DNA of 5,591 bases from Lachnospiraceae bacterium (lineage in GTDB: Bacteria > Bacillota > Clostridia > Lachnospirales > Lachnospiraceae): positions 1 to 5,591 of the forward strand of contig VSOC01000194.1 of the NCBI GenBank assembly GCA_009774615.1. Direction: 5' to 3'. The notes under the pieces were generated by a model that saw only the letters and a list, made by a program, of their open reading frames with translations, was not told the origin of the DNA and made no database searches. Shown here in pieces: positions 1-5,156 of this stretch. Positions within the stretch are counted from its first letter, which is position 1. The number at the start of each line of letters is the position of its first letter. The position numbers were made by a program, and so were the translations under genes.

Positions 1-95
1 GCGGCATGGCCCTTCCCGGAAAACTTTTCATTTGCCTTATGCTCACCGCATATTTTACAGTAATGCCCGTGCGGGCGGTTTTTCTTTTTTGACAT
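1..95 (-). CDS. Small CxxC (zinc-ribbon-like) protein, N-terminal part
   Basis: The reading frame opens with ATG at 95-93 and stays open to the window edge (31 codons). It begins MSKKKNRPHGHYCKICGEHK. The start is supported by a strong Shine-Dalgarno sequence (GGAGG at 108-104, 8 nt spacer) and a promoter just upstream. Visible features are a basic Lys-rich N-terminus and a Cys-x-x-Cys knuckle at residues 13-16 followed by charged residues, as in half of a zinc ribbon. A second Cys pair would be expected beyond the edge. I recall similar small proteins of unknown function in Clostridia genomes, but this is memory and not a search. Zinc binding is inferred from the single CxxC pair. It is the first gene after the recombinase remnants and has its own promoter, so it may be the first chromosomal or intact gene beyond the decayed element. 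Confidence 0.7.
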   Translation of the reverse strand, partial: MSKKKNRPHGHYCKICGEHKANEKFSGKGHA

Positions 96-103
96 CTTAA
101 GTT

Positions 104-149
104 CCTCCATTCCCTGCACCTATTATACAGTGAACCGTTAAAACTTCAA
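104..149 (-). promoter_or_regulatory. Promoter and ribosome binding site for the CxxC protein
   Basis: On the minus strand a perfect TATAAT (-10) lies at 127-122. A TTGAAG (-35) lies at 149-144, with a 16 nt spacer. Transcription would begin near 115, giving a leader of about 20 nt. GGAGG at 108-104 then sits 8 nt before the ATG at 95. The -10 is consensus and the -35 matches 4 of 6 positions. Assigned by inspection only. Confidence 0.55.
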
Positions 150-170
150 AGATAACAGTGGGCTGTTTTT

Positions 171-233
171 TTAATTCTTTATTAGAAAGTTTTTAAATTC
201 GGATGCAAAAACACTTTGAAATATATAAGCCAT
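171..233 (-). pseudogene. N-terminal scrap of a second tyrosine recombinase
   Basis: A 20-codon frame starts at ATG 233-231 and reads MAYIFQSVFASEFKNFLIKN before TAA at 173-171. AAGGAGG at 250-244 gives a well-placed ribosome binding site. The ATG lies only 4 nt after the stop of the upstream recombinase remnant. Tandem, closely packed tyrosine recombinase genes are common in clostridial mobile elements. The motif 'FxSxFAxEFxxFLxxK' resembles the start of the SAM-like core-binding domain of such enzymes. Nothing recognisable follows the stop, so the gene was probably cut a few dozen bases in. The alternative is a short leader peptide. The family call rests on the neighbour and the position more than on the 20 residues themselves. 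Confidence 0.45.
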
Positions 234-237
234 GAAC

Positions 238-540
238 TCAATCCTCCTTAAGGTAATCTGCAAATTTTCCGCCTGCTTCCGGCACTGGAAGCGCACAGGA
301 GCGCAGGCTCTCCGTTGAAAGCGCTACATAATGGGATATCGCTGCGTTATCTTCATGTCCCAAAAGCCGGCTTACAGCTTCTAAAGGAACATCCTCGGCA
401 ACCAGTTCACTTGCGAAAGTCATGCGCAGTGAGTGCGAGCCGTGATGGCGGCCTTTCGGAGCTATCCCAGCCAGCTTGAAATATTTGTCAGCTACTACTG
501 AGACTACAGACCGAAACAGCTGCGTTTTCCTGTAAGTCTG
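238..540 (-). pseudogene. Tyrosine recombinase (integrase), C-terminal catalytic fragment
   Basis: The frame open from 555 to the TGA at 240-238 encodes the second half of a phage-type integrase catalytic domain. Recombinase-like sequence starts near 540. Visible motifs are HSLRMTFAS, supplying the His and the second catalytic Arg (Arg codon 426-424). LLGHED supplies the third catalytic basic residue (His codon 357-355). ISHYVALS supplies the Tyr nucleophile (Tyr codon 330-328), followed by LRSCAL, a usual tail. The first Arg box and the whole N-terminal DNA-binding half are missing, so the enzyme should be dead. Upstream the frame runs into group II intron reverse transcriptase sequence, offset by one frame, which marks a deletion or insertion junction near 540. 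The internal ATG at 423 has no ribosome binding site and is probably not a real start. Identity of the family is confident; expression is doubtful. Confidence 0.85.
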
Positions 541-862
541 GAAAACCGATTCCGGCTACTTCTGCTTTCAGCATCGTTGAAATAATAGAAATCAATTTCT
601 TATCCCGTATGCCAAGAGTCCAGAGTTGTCTTAACAGCTTGCCGTGGTTTACGTTATCGAAGAATCCTTTAATGTCAATGTCTACAACGTAGTGCAGGTG
701 GCTCATCTGCATATTTTTATACGCTTGTACAATCGCATTGCCTGTGCTTCGGTTTGGTCTGAAACCATAGCTGTGTTCATGGAACTTCGCTTCACAGATT
801 GGCTCTAATACTTATAATACGCACTGTTGCACCAGCCTGTCCATAATTGTGGGAAGGATAGC
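539..862 (-). pseudogene. ltrA: Group II intron reverse transcriptase, internal fragment
   Basis: About 107 codons match the early palm/fingers part of a group II intron-encoded reverse transcriptase (LtrA type). In order they read PTIMDRLVQQCVL, then PICEAKFHEHSYGFRPNRST, then YVVDIDIKGFFDNVNH (the block with the first catalytic Asp), then LLRQLWTLGIRDKKLI. The fragment ends at AGIGFP near 540. The PQGG block, the YADD active site, the maturase and the endonuclease domains are all absent. One in-frame TAA at 814-812 interrupts the fragment where a Gln (CAA) is expected (QQCVL-stop-VLEP). The same frame continues upstream into an unrelated element protein and downstream 16 codons beyond the junction to a stop at 490-488. 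No intron RNA domain V could be placed near either end. It cannot encode an active enzyme. Confidence 0.88.
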
Positions 863-1219
863 GGACAGACTGGCGCACGTTTCCGCTTTGCCCTGTTCCC
901 CAAACTGATAGATTAAGTTGATTTCATCAGCATTAAAAGGTATCTGAAAATTTGCGCCCTCACATAAACGCTCCACGCCCACGCACTTAGGGAGATTTCT
1001 TGTCAGTTCGTAATTATCCTTCGCTGTGATTGTTCCATGACTGTCAGTCTGCCTTACCTCGACTTCACACTGGTTTTTCTGTTCCAGCACAAGCCACTGG
1101 TATTTGTCGCTTTCTTTGGTGAATACAGTCTGATGCGCATTGGAGTGTGTCTTGCTACGGATATATTTGTCGGTGGTGCTGTAATAATCTAAAATCTGTT
1201 GTTCCTGCTTTTTGTTCAT
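812..1219 (-). CDS. Chimeric ORF: unknown conjugative-element protein fused to reverse transcriptase start
   Basis: The 135-codon ORF starts at ATG 1219 with a strong ribosome binding site (AGGAGGG at 1234-1228, 8 nt spacer). Residues 1 to about 120 are a hydrophilic protein without membrane segments that I do not recognise firmly. Residues 95-122 (FNADEINLIYQFGEQGKAET onward, ending in Leu-Pro) resemble the short 'transposon-transfer assisting' proteins of Firmicutes conjugative elements, which start with a similar F-x-x-x-E-x-N-L-I pattern and end in a Leu-Pro-x-Ile-x-Asp stretch. From residue 122 the sequence is group II reverse transcriptase (PTIMDRLVQQCVL) up to the TAA at 814-812. The natural C-terminus of the element protein is therefore lost. 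The gene may still be translated as a fusion. The transfer-protein similarity is a by-eye suggestion. Confidence 0.55.
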   Translation of the reverse strand: MNKKQEQQILDYYSTTDKYIRSKTHSNAHQTVFTKESDKYQWLVLEQKNQCEVEVRQTDSHGTITAKDNYELTRNLPKCVGVERLCEGANFQIPFNADEINLIYQFGEQGKAETCASLSAILPTIMDRLVQQCVL

Positions 1220-1235
1220 GGTCTTTGCCCTCCTG

Positions 1236-1318
1236 TTATATGGATTGATTGATATGATTGATTGGTTTCGGTGCTGATATATGGTTTTCTTCTGTTAGTT
1301 TGTCACCACTCCGCACTA
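1236..1318 (-). pseudogene. Tail end of an unidentified gene
   Basis: Between the break in topB near 1320 and the ribosome binding site of the next gene there is a frame reading SGDKLTEENHISAPKPINHI and ending at TAA 1238-1236. It lies just before AGGAGGG, which is the spacing expected of the last codons of a gene in an operon. The topB frame itself ends at once (TAG 1318-1316). So this is probably the 3' end of a different element gene joined to topB by deletion. The repetitive Asn-His-Ile-Asn codons give a small direct repeat (GATTGATT at 1243-1250 and 1256-1263). No family is recognisable, and it could equally be spacer sequence. Confidence 0.25.
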
Positions 1319-1633
1319 TCCAACATCCGTGGCGCACACAACGCTGTCCACCCTTGCATCGTGCATAAGCCCTTTTAACACCTTGTACTGTGCCGCCGTA
1401 TCGCTTTTCACTTCTGTCTGCCATTCCTCCGGTATTATGGGCAGGCTCTCATAGCTCCATTTTTTCCATGTATCAGAATAGGCATCCGGCTGTGCAAGCT
1501 CAACCAGATGCCCGATGCACCATGAAACAATGTATCCGTTCCCTTCCATATATCCGTCTTTTCTCTCACAAGCGCCAATCACACGGGCAATCGCCTGTGC
1601 CACGCTCGGTTTTTCTGTTACCACTAACTGCAT
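1316..1633 (-). pseudogene. topB: DNA topoisomerase III, N-terminal Toprim fragment
   Basis: Type IA topoisomerase III relaxes and decatenates DNA; copies like this are regular cargo of conjugative elements. The start is ATG at 1633-1631 behind GGGAGGA (1647-1641, 7 nt spacer). The first residues, MQLVVTEKPSVAQAIARVIG, are the classic Toprim opening with its catalytic Glu in TEKPS. Further matches are GYIVSWCIGHLVELAQP, then SYESLPIIPEEW, then a VVCATD ending that should continue AGREGE. The frame instead reads CATDVG and stops at TAG 1318-1316. Only about 105 of the usual 600-700 residues remain. The metal-binding Toprim aspartates are incomplete and the active-site Tyr domain is gone. It is a non-functional relic produced by a deletion ending near 1320-1327. 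Confidence 0.9.
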
Positions 1634-1750
1634 AAATATTTCCTCCCTTGCTTTTTCTGTGTTGATAGCTGCTAAAATAAAAAAGGTAGCTGATTCTCCG
1701 TCAAGATAAACCGCTACCCCAAAAACCAATATTCCGTTTTTATTCCTCCT
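1634..1750 (-). pseudogene. Possible decayed small ORF in front of topB
   Basis: AGGAGG at 1750-1745 is an excellent ribosome binding site, but no ATG follows at the right distance. ACG stands at 1737-1735, 7 nt downstream. From ACG the frame reads TEYWFLG and then TAG at 1716-1714. One base added in the GGGG run at 1719-1716 would join this to the open frame VAVYLDGESATFFILAAINT, which otherwise lacks a good start (only a TTG at 1729, spacer 15 nt). The simplest reading is a small gene that lost its ATG (to ACG) and then one base. The second half is in the same frame as topB with no stop between. I do not recognise the product. The alternative is that this is only leader sequence. Confidence 0.3.
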
Positions 1751-1753
1751 GTC

Positions 1754-2251
1754 TTACCTCATACTTTTTTCACCTGACTTTCCTTCACTCTTTTCCTTAA
1801 AATAAATACGCTTTGTCATAAGTTCCTTTTGTTTTTCTTTTGGCAGGCATTTGAATATATCCTCATACTCAAATTCCGCAACCGGAGTTCCCAATACTGG
1901 TGTCAAAAGCTGCTCGTACAGCCAGTCTTCCCATAAATCATCAAACATCGTCTGACTGTCCGTATAAGTTACCAGACTGTCAAAACCAGCAGGCAGCTTA
2001 TACTACTGCAACTTTACAAATCCATACTTTCCCGCATCAACTACAACAACATCTGTCAGTTCGTAAAACTCCCTGAATGCCTCTGCCACATTCTGGCATT
2101 TTTTCCTCTCTTCATCCGTGATGTATACTTCTTCTTCCAGAATCAGGACATTCTCTTGAAGATTACCCGATAACGGGCGGTCTGCTCTCCAAAATCTTCT
2201 GAACATCATTCCAGCGGTTTTGTTCAATGATTGGCTCATATTATGTGCCAT
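1754..2251 (-). pseudogene. Conjugative-element protein interrupted by one TAG
   Basis: A single reading frame of about 165 codons is split by TAG at 2005-2003. The first part ends in DAGKYGFVKLQ. The second starts YKLPAGFDSLVTYTDSQT and ends at TGA... region with stop at 1756-1754 after GEKSMR. Both halves are in the same frame and read as one soluble, acidic protein (motifs NKTAGMMFRRFWRADRP, LILEEEVYITDEERKK, MFDDLWEDWLYEQLLTP, DIFKCLPKEKQKELM). I recall similar unnamed proteins upstream of topB in clostridial conjugative elements, but no function is known to me. The stop most likely replaced Gln (CAG) or Tyr. The start is uncertain. ATG 2251 overlaps the end of the protease gene by 11 nt and ATG 2239 lies just after its stop, and neither has a ribosome binding site. 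That suggests the native upstream region was replaced when the regulatory operon was joined here. Confidence 0.65.
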
Positions 2252-4706
2252 AGATAGAATCCACTTCCGCCTCGGTCATATAGGCGACGCCTGTGATATC
2301 GTCGTTCGCATCCCGGGTGATTTTGATATTGACCGTCCCAGCCGGGTTCATGTTCAGCGTACAGAAAGAGCCTTCCTTTCGGATATCCAGAAAGATATTG
2401 ACCAGCTGTCCTTGATAATAATAGGTCTTTTCATCCACCATTGTGACGCCTACCGCCTCATATTCTTCCATCTGCATCTCGGCCCATTCCTTTTCCTGTT
2501 TCTCTTTCAACTCGTCAAATTCGTCTTTCCTGTCCAGCTTATCAAAAAGCATGGATTGGAACGCCCAGTTTCCATCTTCTAAAGCCCTGTCCAGCCAAAG
2601 TTCCAGTTGCATTTCGTCCATGCAGTCGGTCAAGATGGAGAAAAATGCTGTTTTCTCATCAACATACGCTTTTTCGGCGAAGCCGGTAAACAGAGCGGAA
2701 TTTGTGTCAAGCCGACGCGCAGCGACAGAGAAAAACGTAAAGTCCCCATCCGCATAGAACTTTTCAAGCCATTTCTTTTGCATACTTTCATCCAGTCGGG
2801 GGAACGTGATTTCAAACATAGGCAAGCTGCCGGCCTCATAGTACCGCTCTATGTCCGCGGAAACTGTATTCGTTTTTTCAGACCACTCGTCAGTCGCGGC
2901 GGGAGCATGGGAGGTATCATCTTCCTGCCGGGTATTTTGCCGCCAGTCATCTTCCCAAGACTCACCCTGCCATTCGTCCTGCCACAGTTCCTTCCAATCA
3001 TTCGGAAACGCATTAGAAACGGTAAAACTTTGTGAAGTATAAATCCCCATAACACCGGAGCCTTTTCGCGTAACCCGAATTACATTTGCCCCTGTGCCGT
3101 CTGTAAATGTGGAAGTATTCCCATTTTCCTTGAAATTCTTCGGCTTGTAAATCTCGCCCCAATCGCCGTTGTCGGTAATGGTGGCAGTGGTATTGTTGAA
3201 ATCATCTTGGGAAACCAACTGGAAATATCCACTGTCGGCAATGGCGTTTACCGAGCCGGAAAATCCCTTCGGCAAGATTAAAAAGACGGAAGCCATATTG
3301 AAATTGCCCACGATATTGCCGGATCGGATCAGGCTGCAGGTCAGATACCCGTTATCAGCTTTCAATTTCACATCACTGTAATCCACGTTGGGAAGATAGA
3401 GTTTGATTGTTTCATCATTTGCGTTCGTACTGGTTTTGCAGGAAATTGAAACCTTCCAGTCGCGGTTCTGCTGGCTGATGCGAACCGTATAGACATCGCT
3501 GTTGTATTCAGCCGAAATCTGATTGTCCGCCGCCGCCAGAACATTTACAGCGGCGCTGCTGACATCCAGCGACAGCGAGGGCCTGCCGGTGGTGTCCAAT
3601 GGCGTACCAGGCAGAGATGCCGCATGGGCATTCGCTGTGACTGGACCCAGCGAATAGACACCAACAAAGGCTGCTCCCAGAACTACACACAGAGTCAGCA
3701 CGGCCGTCAATATCTTACCTGATCTTGATTGTTTCTTAAACTCCATAATTGCACCTAACCTTTCTTTCAAAAGCTGTTTATTTTCGCTTAAAGTGACAGT
3801 CCCAAGATTTTCCCTGTATTTTCCCACTGCCGCCATCGCATCAAGCAAGGTTCTCCCATAGTCCTGCGCATTGCCGCTCCCCATTTTGGCAAGGACAGCT
3901 TCATCACAGGAGAACTCACAAGCCTTGGTAATTTCCTGGCTCATGAGATGAACCAGCGGATTAAACCAATGCAGACAGACGGTTATTTGAACCAACCATT
4001 TATAGAACATATCCCGCCGTCTGTAGTGCGTCAGTTCATGCAATACGATATACTGAAAATCTTTTTCAGGAATATCCGCGCTGGGCAGTACGATATATGG
4101 ATGGAAAAATCCAATCAGCAGCGGGGAGGAAACCAACGGATTGACACATAGCTCTATCGGCTTTTTGATGCCTGATCGCTCCGCGACAATAGCAAGTTCG
4201 TCTAACCGCTCAATGTCAGAAATCGGGGTTAATCCAGCCCTAATAAACCGTGCAAAACTCTGATAGATTGTTATTTTCCGTATCAGCAGCCCCAGCGCGG
4301 CCATCAGCCATACCAGCCAGATATGATTGATTAACAACATTCCAATATCTTGAAGCGGGTGGGTGGTTGTTACATCATCTGCCGGACTATTCACCGTTTC
4401 ATTGTGAGGTTCCGCCCCAACAGCGGGAGCAAGATTGCCTCCCGGAACGTTTCGTGGGAGCTGCTGGGGCAGCGGTAAAGGAGCGGTCTGGAATATTGCT
4501 TGATCGACAGCCTGATATGCCTTCCCCATCAGGCTTACTTCCGTTCCTAACGGGAGCAGCAGACGCAAAACGACAATCAGCCAAATGTAATACTGCCATT
4601 GTCGGCTGATTTTGTTTTTCAAAAACTGTTTTCCAAAAAGTAAAGCCAGAATAAGCAAGCTGCCGGAAAAAGACATGGACAGGAAAAGTTTCAAAACTGC
4701 ATTCAT
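2241..4706 (-). CDS. blaR1: BlaR1/MecR1-like M56 membrane metalloprotease with atypical sensor region
   Basis: This is the predicted signal-transducing protease that relieves the adjacent BlaI-type repressor. It has 821 residues, against about 585-600 for classical BlaR1/MecR1. Membrane segments are visible at about 7-28, 38-53, 125-142 and 331-351. The M56 zinc motif HELTHYRRRD is at 223-232 (HExxH at 223-227). The downstream CEFSCDEAVL (263-272) carries the likely third ligand Glu264. After the last membrane segment there is no SxxK/SxN/KTG penicillin-binding domain. Instead residues 377-557 are beta-rich and DUF4097-like (LYLPNVDYSDVKLKADNGYL, later LPKGFSGSVNAIADSGYF). These are followed by a Trp-rich acidic linker (568-590), four helical repeats (630-743) and a small C-terminal domain with a YYYQGQLVNIFLD stretch. 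The start ATG overlaps the blaI stop as ATGA, implying translational coupling. Family and protease motif are certain; the ligand is unknown and beta-lactam sensing is not supported. Confidence 0.93.
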   Translation of the reverse strand: MNAVLKLFLSMSFSGSLLILALLFGKQFLKNKISRQWQYYIWLIVVLRLLLPLGTEVSLMGKAYQAVDQAIFQTAPLPLPQQLPRNVPGGNLAPAVGAEPHNETVNSPADDVTTTHPLQDIGMLLINHIWLVWLMAALGLLIRKITIYQSFARFIRAGLTPISDIERLDELAIVAERSGIKKPIELCVNPLVSSPLLIGFFHPYIVLPSADIPEKDFQYIVLHELTHYRRRDMFYKWLVQITVCLHWFNPLVHLMSQEITKACEFSCDEAVLAKMGSGNAQDYGRTLLDAMAAVGKYRENLGTVTLSENKQLLKERLGAIMEFKKQSRSGKILTAVLTLCVVLGAAFVGVYSLGPVTANAHAASLPGTPLDTTGRPSLSLDVSSAAVNVLAAADNQISAEYNSDVYTVRISQQNRDWKVSISCKTSTNANDETIKLYLPNVDYSDVKLKADNGYLTCSLIRSGNIVGNFNMASVFLILPKGFSGSVNAIADSGYFQLVSQDDFNNTTATITDNGDWGEIYKPKNFKENGNTSTFTDGTGANVIRVTRKGSGVMGIYTSQSFTVSNAFPNDWKELWQDEWQGESWEDDWRQNTRQEDDTSHAPAATDEWSEKTNTVSADIERYYEAGSLPMFEITFPRLDESMQKKWLEKFYADGDFTFFSVAARRLDTNSALFTGFAEKAYVDEKTAFFSILTDCMDEMQLELWLDRALEDGNWAFQSMLFDKLDRKDEFDELKEKQEKEWAEMQMEEYEAVGVTMVDEKTYYYQGQLVNIFLDIRKEGSFCTLNMNPAGTVNIKITRDANDDITGVAYMTEAEVDSIYGT
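2478..2819 (-). repeat. Four tandem ~28-residue repeats in the M56 protein
   Basis: Residues 630-743 of the protease contain four copies of a degenerate unit with a hydrophobic/aromatic start and a conserved Leu/Met-Asp ten residues in: MFEITFPRLD (630), FFSVAARRLD (658), FFSILTDCMD (688) and FQSMLFDKLD (716). Spacings are 28, 30 and 28. Each unit continues with a helix containing acidic and aromatic residues (for example LEKFYADGD, FAEKAYVDEK, LDRALEDGN). The pattern suggests stacked helical hairpins, a plausible protein-binding surface. The similarity is at protein level only; the DNA copies have diverged. Confidence 0.6.
4026..4040 (-). other. HELTH zinc-binding active site of the M56 protease
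   Basis: These five codons (residues 223-227) encode His-Glu-Leu-Thr-His, the gluzincin HExxH motif with both zinc-binding histidines and the catalytic Glu. The following YRRRD is the usual BlaR1/MecR1 context. The motif is intact, so the protease should be catalytically competent. Confidence 0.9.
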
Positions 4707-5086
4707 TGCTGCCCTTTTCCTTTCTCCAGCAGCCGTTTCAATTCCTCATATTCCTCGTCTGCCAGCAAATCGCCCAAAATCAGATTGGAAACCAGACCTT
4801 TTGCGCTGCCCTCATAAATCTTGTCCAGGAAATTTTTTGTCTGCGCCGTCTGGTACTCCGCTTCCGAAACAAGCGTGGTATATTCGTTGCGGCGTCCGAT
4901 CTTCTTGGCACGCAGAAAGCCTTTGTTCATCAGCCGCGACAGAAGTACAATTAATGTATTCTTTTGACACGGCTTGCCCCTGGCAGCCAGCCTGTCCATG
5001 ATATAGGGGAACAGTGTCACCTCCTCCGGGTTCCCCCATACGATTTTCATAATTTCAAGTTCGGCGTCGGATAATTGCTGTAACAT
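4703..5086 (-). CDS. blaI: BlaI/MecI-family transcriptional repressor
   Basis: This is a 127-residue winged-helix repressor of the BlaI/MecI/CopY family, near the usual 120-128. The N-terminal DNA-binding domain (1-72) opens with LSDAELEIMKIVW, the signature of the family. It continues with the recognition region CQKNTLIVLLSRLMNKGFL and the wing (IGRRNEYTTLV). The C-terminal dimerisation helices follow (SEAEYQTAQTKNFLDKIYEG, then LADEEYEELKRLLEKG). Asn101-Leu102 sits where S. aureus BlaI and MecI are cut between Asn101 and Phe102, so proteolytic inactivation by the neighbouring M56 protease is plausible. ATG 5086 is set by AAGGAGGA (GGAGG 7 nt upstream). The stop TGA overlaps the protease ATG. 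Two dyads in the promoter suggest autorepression. It could regulate unlinked targets; none is visible here. The blaI name is by family, not proven function. Confidence 0.93.
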   Translation of the reverse strand: MLQQLSDAELEIMKIVWGNPEEVTLFPYIMDRLAARGKPCQKNTLIVLLSRLMNKGFLRAKKIGRRNEYTTLVSEAEYQTAQTKNFLDKIYEGSAKGLVSNLILGDLLADEEYEELKRLLEKGKGQQ

Positions 5087-5093
5087 GCTTAGT

Positions 5094-5101
5094 CCTCCTT
5101 A
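5094..5101 (-). promoter_or_regulatory. Ribosome binding site of the BlaI-type repressor
   Basis: AAGGAGGA reads on the minus strand and its GGAGG core is 7 nt from the ATG at 5086. It is a near-perfect match to the anti-Shine-Dalgarno sequence and fixes this start over later in-frame Met codons. Confidence 0.75.
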
Positions 5102-5107
5102 TTGTAT

Positions 5108-5118
5108 AACACAGTGTT
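5108..5118. promoter_or_regulatory. Repressor operator, downstream copy
   Basis: AACACAGTGTT is a perfect 11 bp dyad (5+1+5) within a 15 bp block tataacacagtgttg that recurs at 5130-5144. It lies just downstream of the predicted transcription start and upstream of the ribosome binding site. Flanking ttgt/acaa extends it to an imperfect dyad of about 22 bp (5102-5123). BlaI/MecI/CopY repressors bind short ACA...TGT dyads, so this is the expected site. Binding itself is inferred. Confidence 0.65.
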
Positions 5119-5127
5119 GACAATTAA

Positions 5128-5156
5128 AATATAACGCAGTGTCGTCCTTTTGTCAA
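5128..5156 (-). promoter_or_regulatory. Promoter of the blaI-blaR1-like operon
   Basis: The minus strand shows a perfect TTGACA (-35) at 5156-5151, a spacer of exactly 17 nt, and TATATT (-10) at 5133-5128. Transcription would start near 5121, about 35 nt before the blaI ATG. This is close to the sigma-A consensus and should be strong unless repressed. A repressor dyad lies inside the spacer and touches the -10. Confidence 0.8.
5133..5143. promoter_or_regulatory. Repressor operator, copy between -35 and -10
   Basis: AACGCAGTGTC is an imperfect copy of the downstream dyad. The 15 bp blocks at 5105-5119 and 5130-5144 agree at 13 of 15 positions, and the dyad centres are 25 bp apart (about 2.4 helical turns). 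The site overlaps the end of the -10 hexamer and the spacer, so a bound repressor would block RNA polymerase. Together with the downstream copy this looks like autoregulation of the operon. Confidence 0.6.

Noticed and set aside
150..178. Short hairpin AACAG-tggg-CTGTT followed by a T-run on the plus strand, as a terminator
   Set aside because: The stem is only 5 bp, and the T-run lies on the plus strand while all nearby genes are on the minus strand, so it would terminate nothing known.
1242..1265. GATTGATT direct repeats as an attachment site or iteron
   Set aside because: There are only two 8 bp copies inside what looks like the coding tail of a gene (Asn-His-Ile-Asn codons). This is too short and simple to claim a site.
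1390..1709. Plus-strand ORFs over the topB remnant
   Set aside because: They are shadows of the topB frame on the other strand.
2220..3035. Plus-strand ORFs opposite the 3' half of the protease gene (e.g. 2220-2582, 2443-2757, 2607-3035)
   Set aside because: They are antisense to a certain 821-codon gene, lack ribosome binding sites and have Ser/Cys/Phe-rich composition typical of complementary-strand shadows.
4612..5001. Plus-strand ORFs over the repressor and protease start (4612-5001, 4706-4954)
   Set aside because: They are antisense to the confidently identified BlaI-type repressor and the protease N-terminus, with no family signal.
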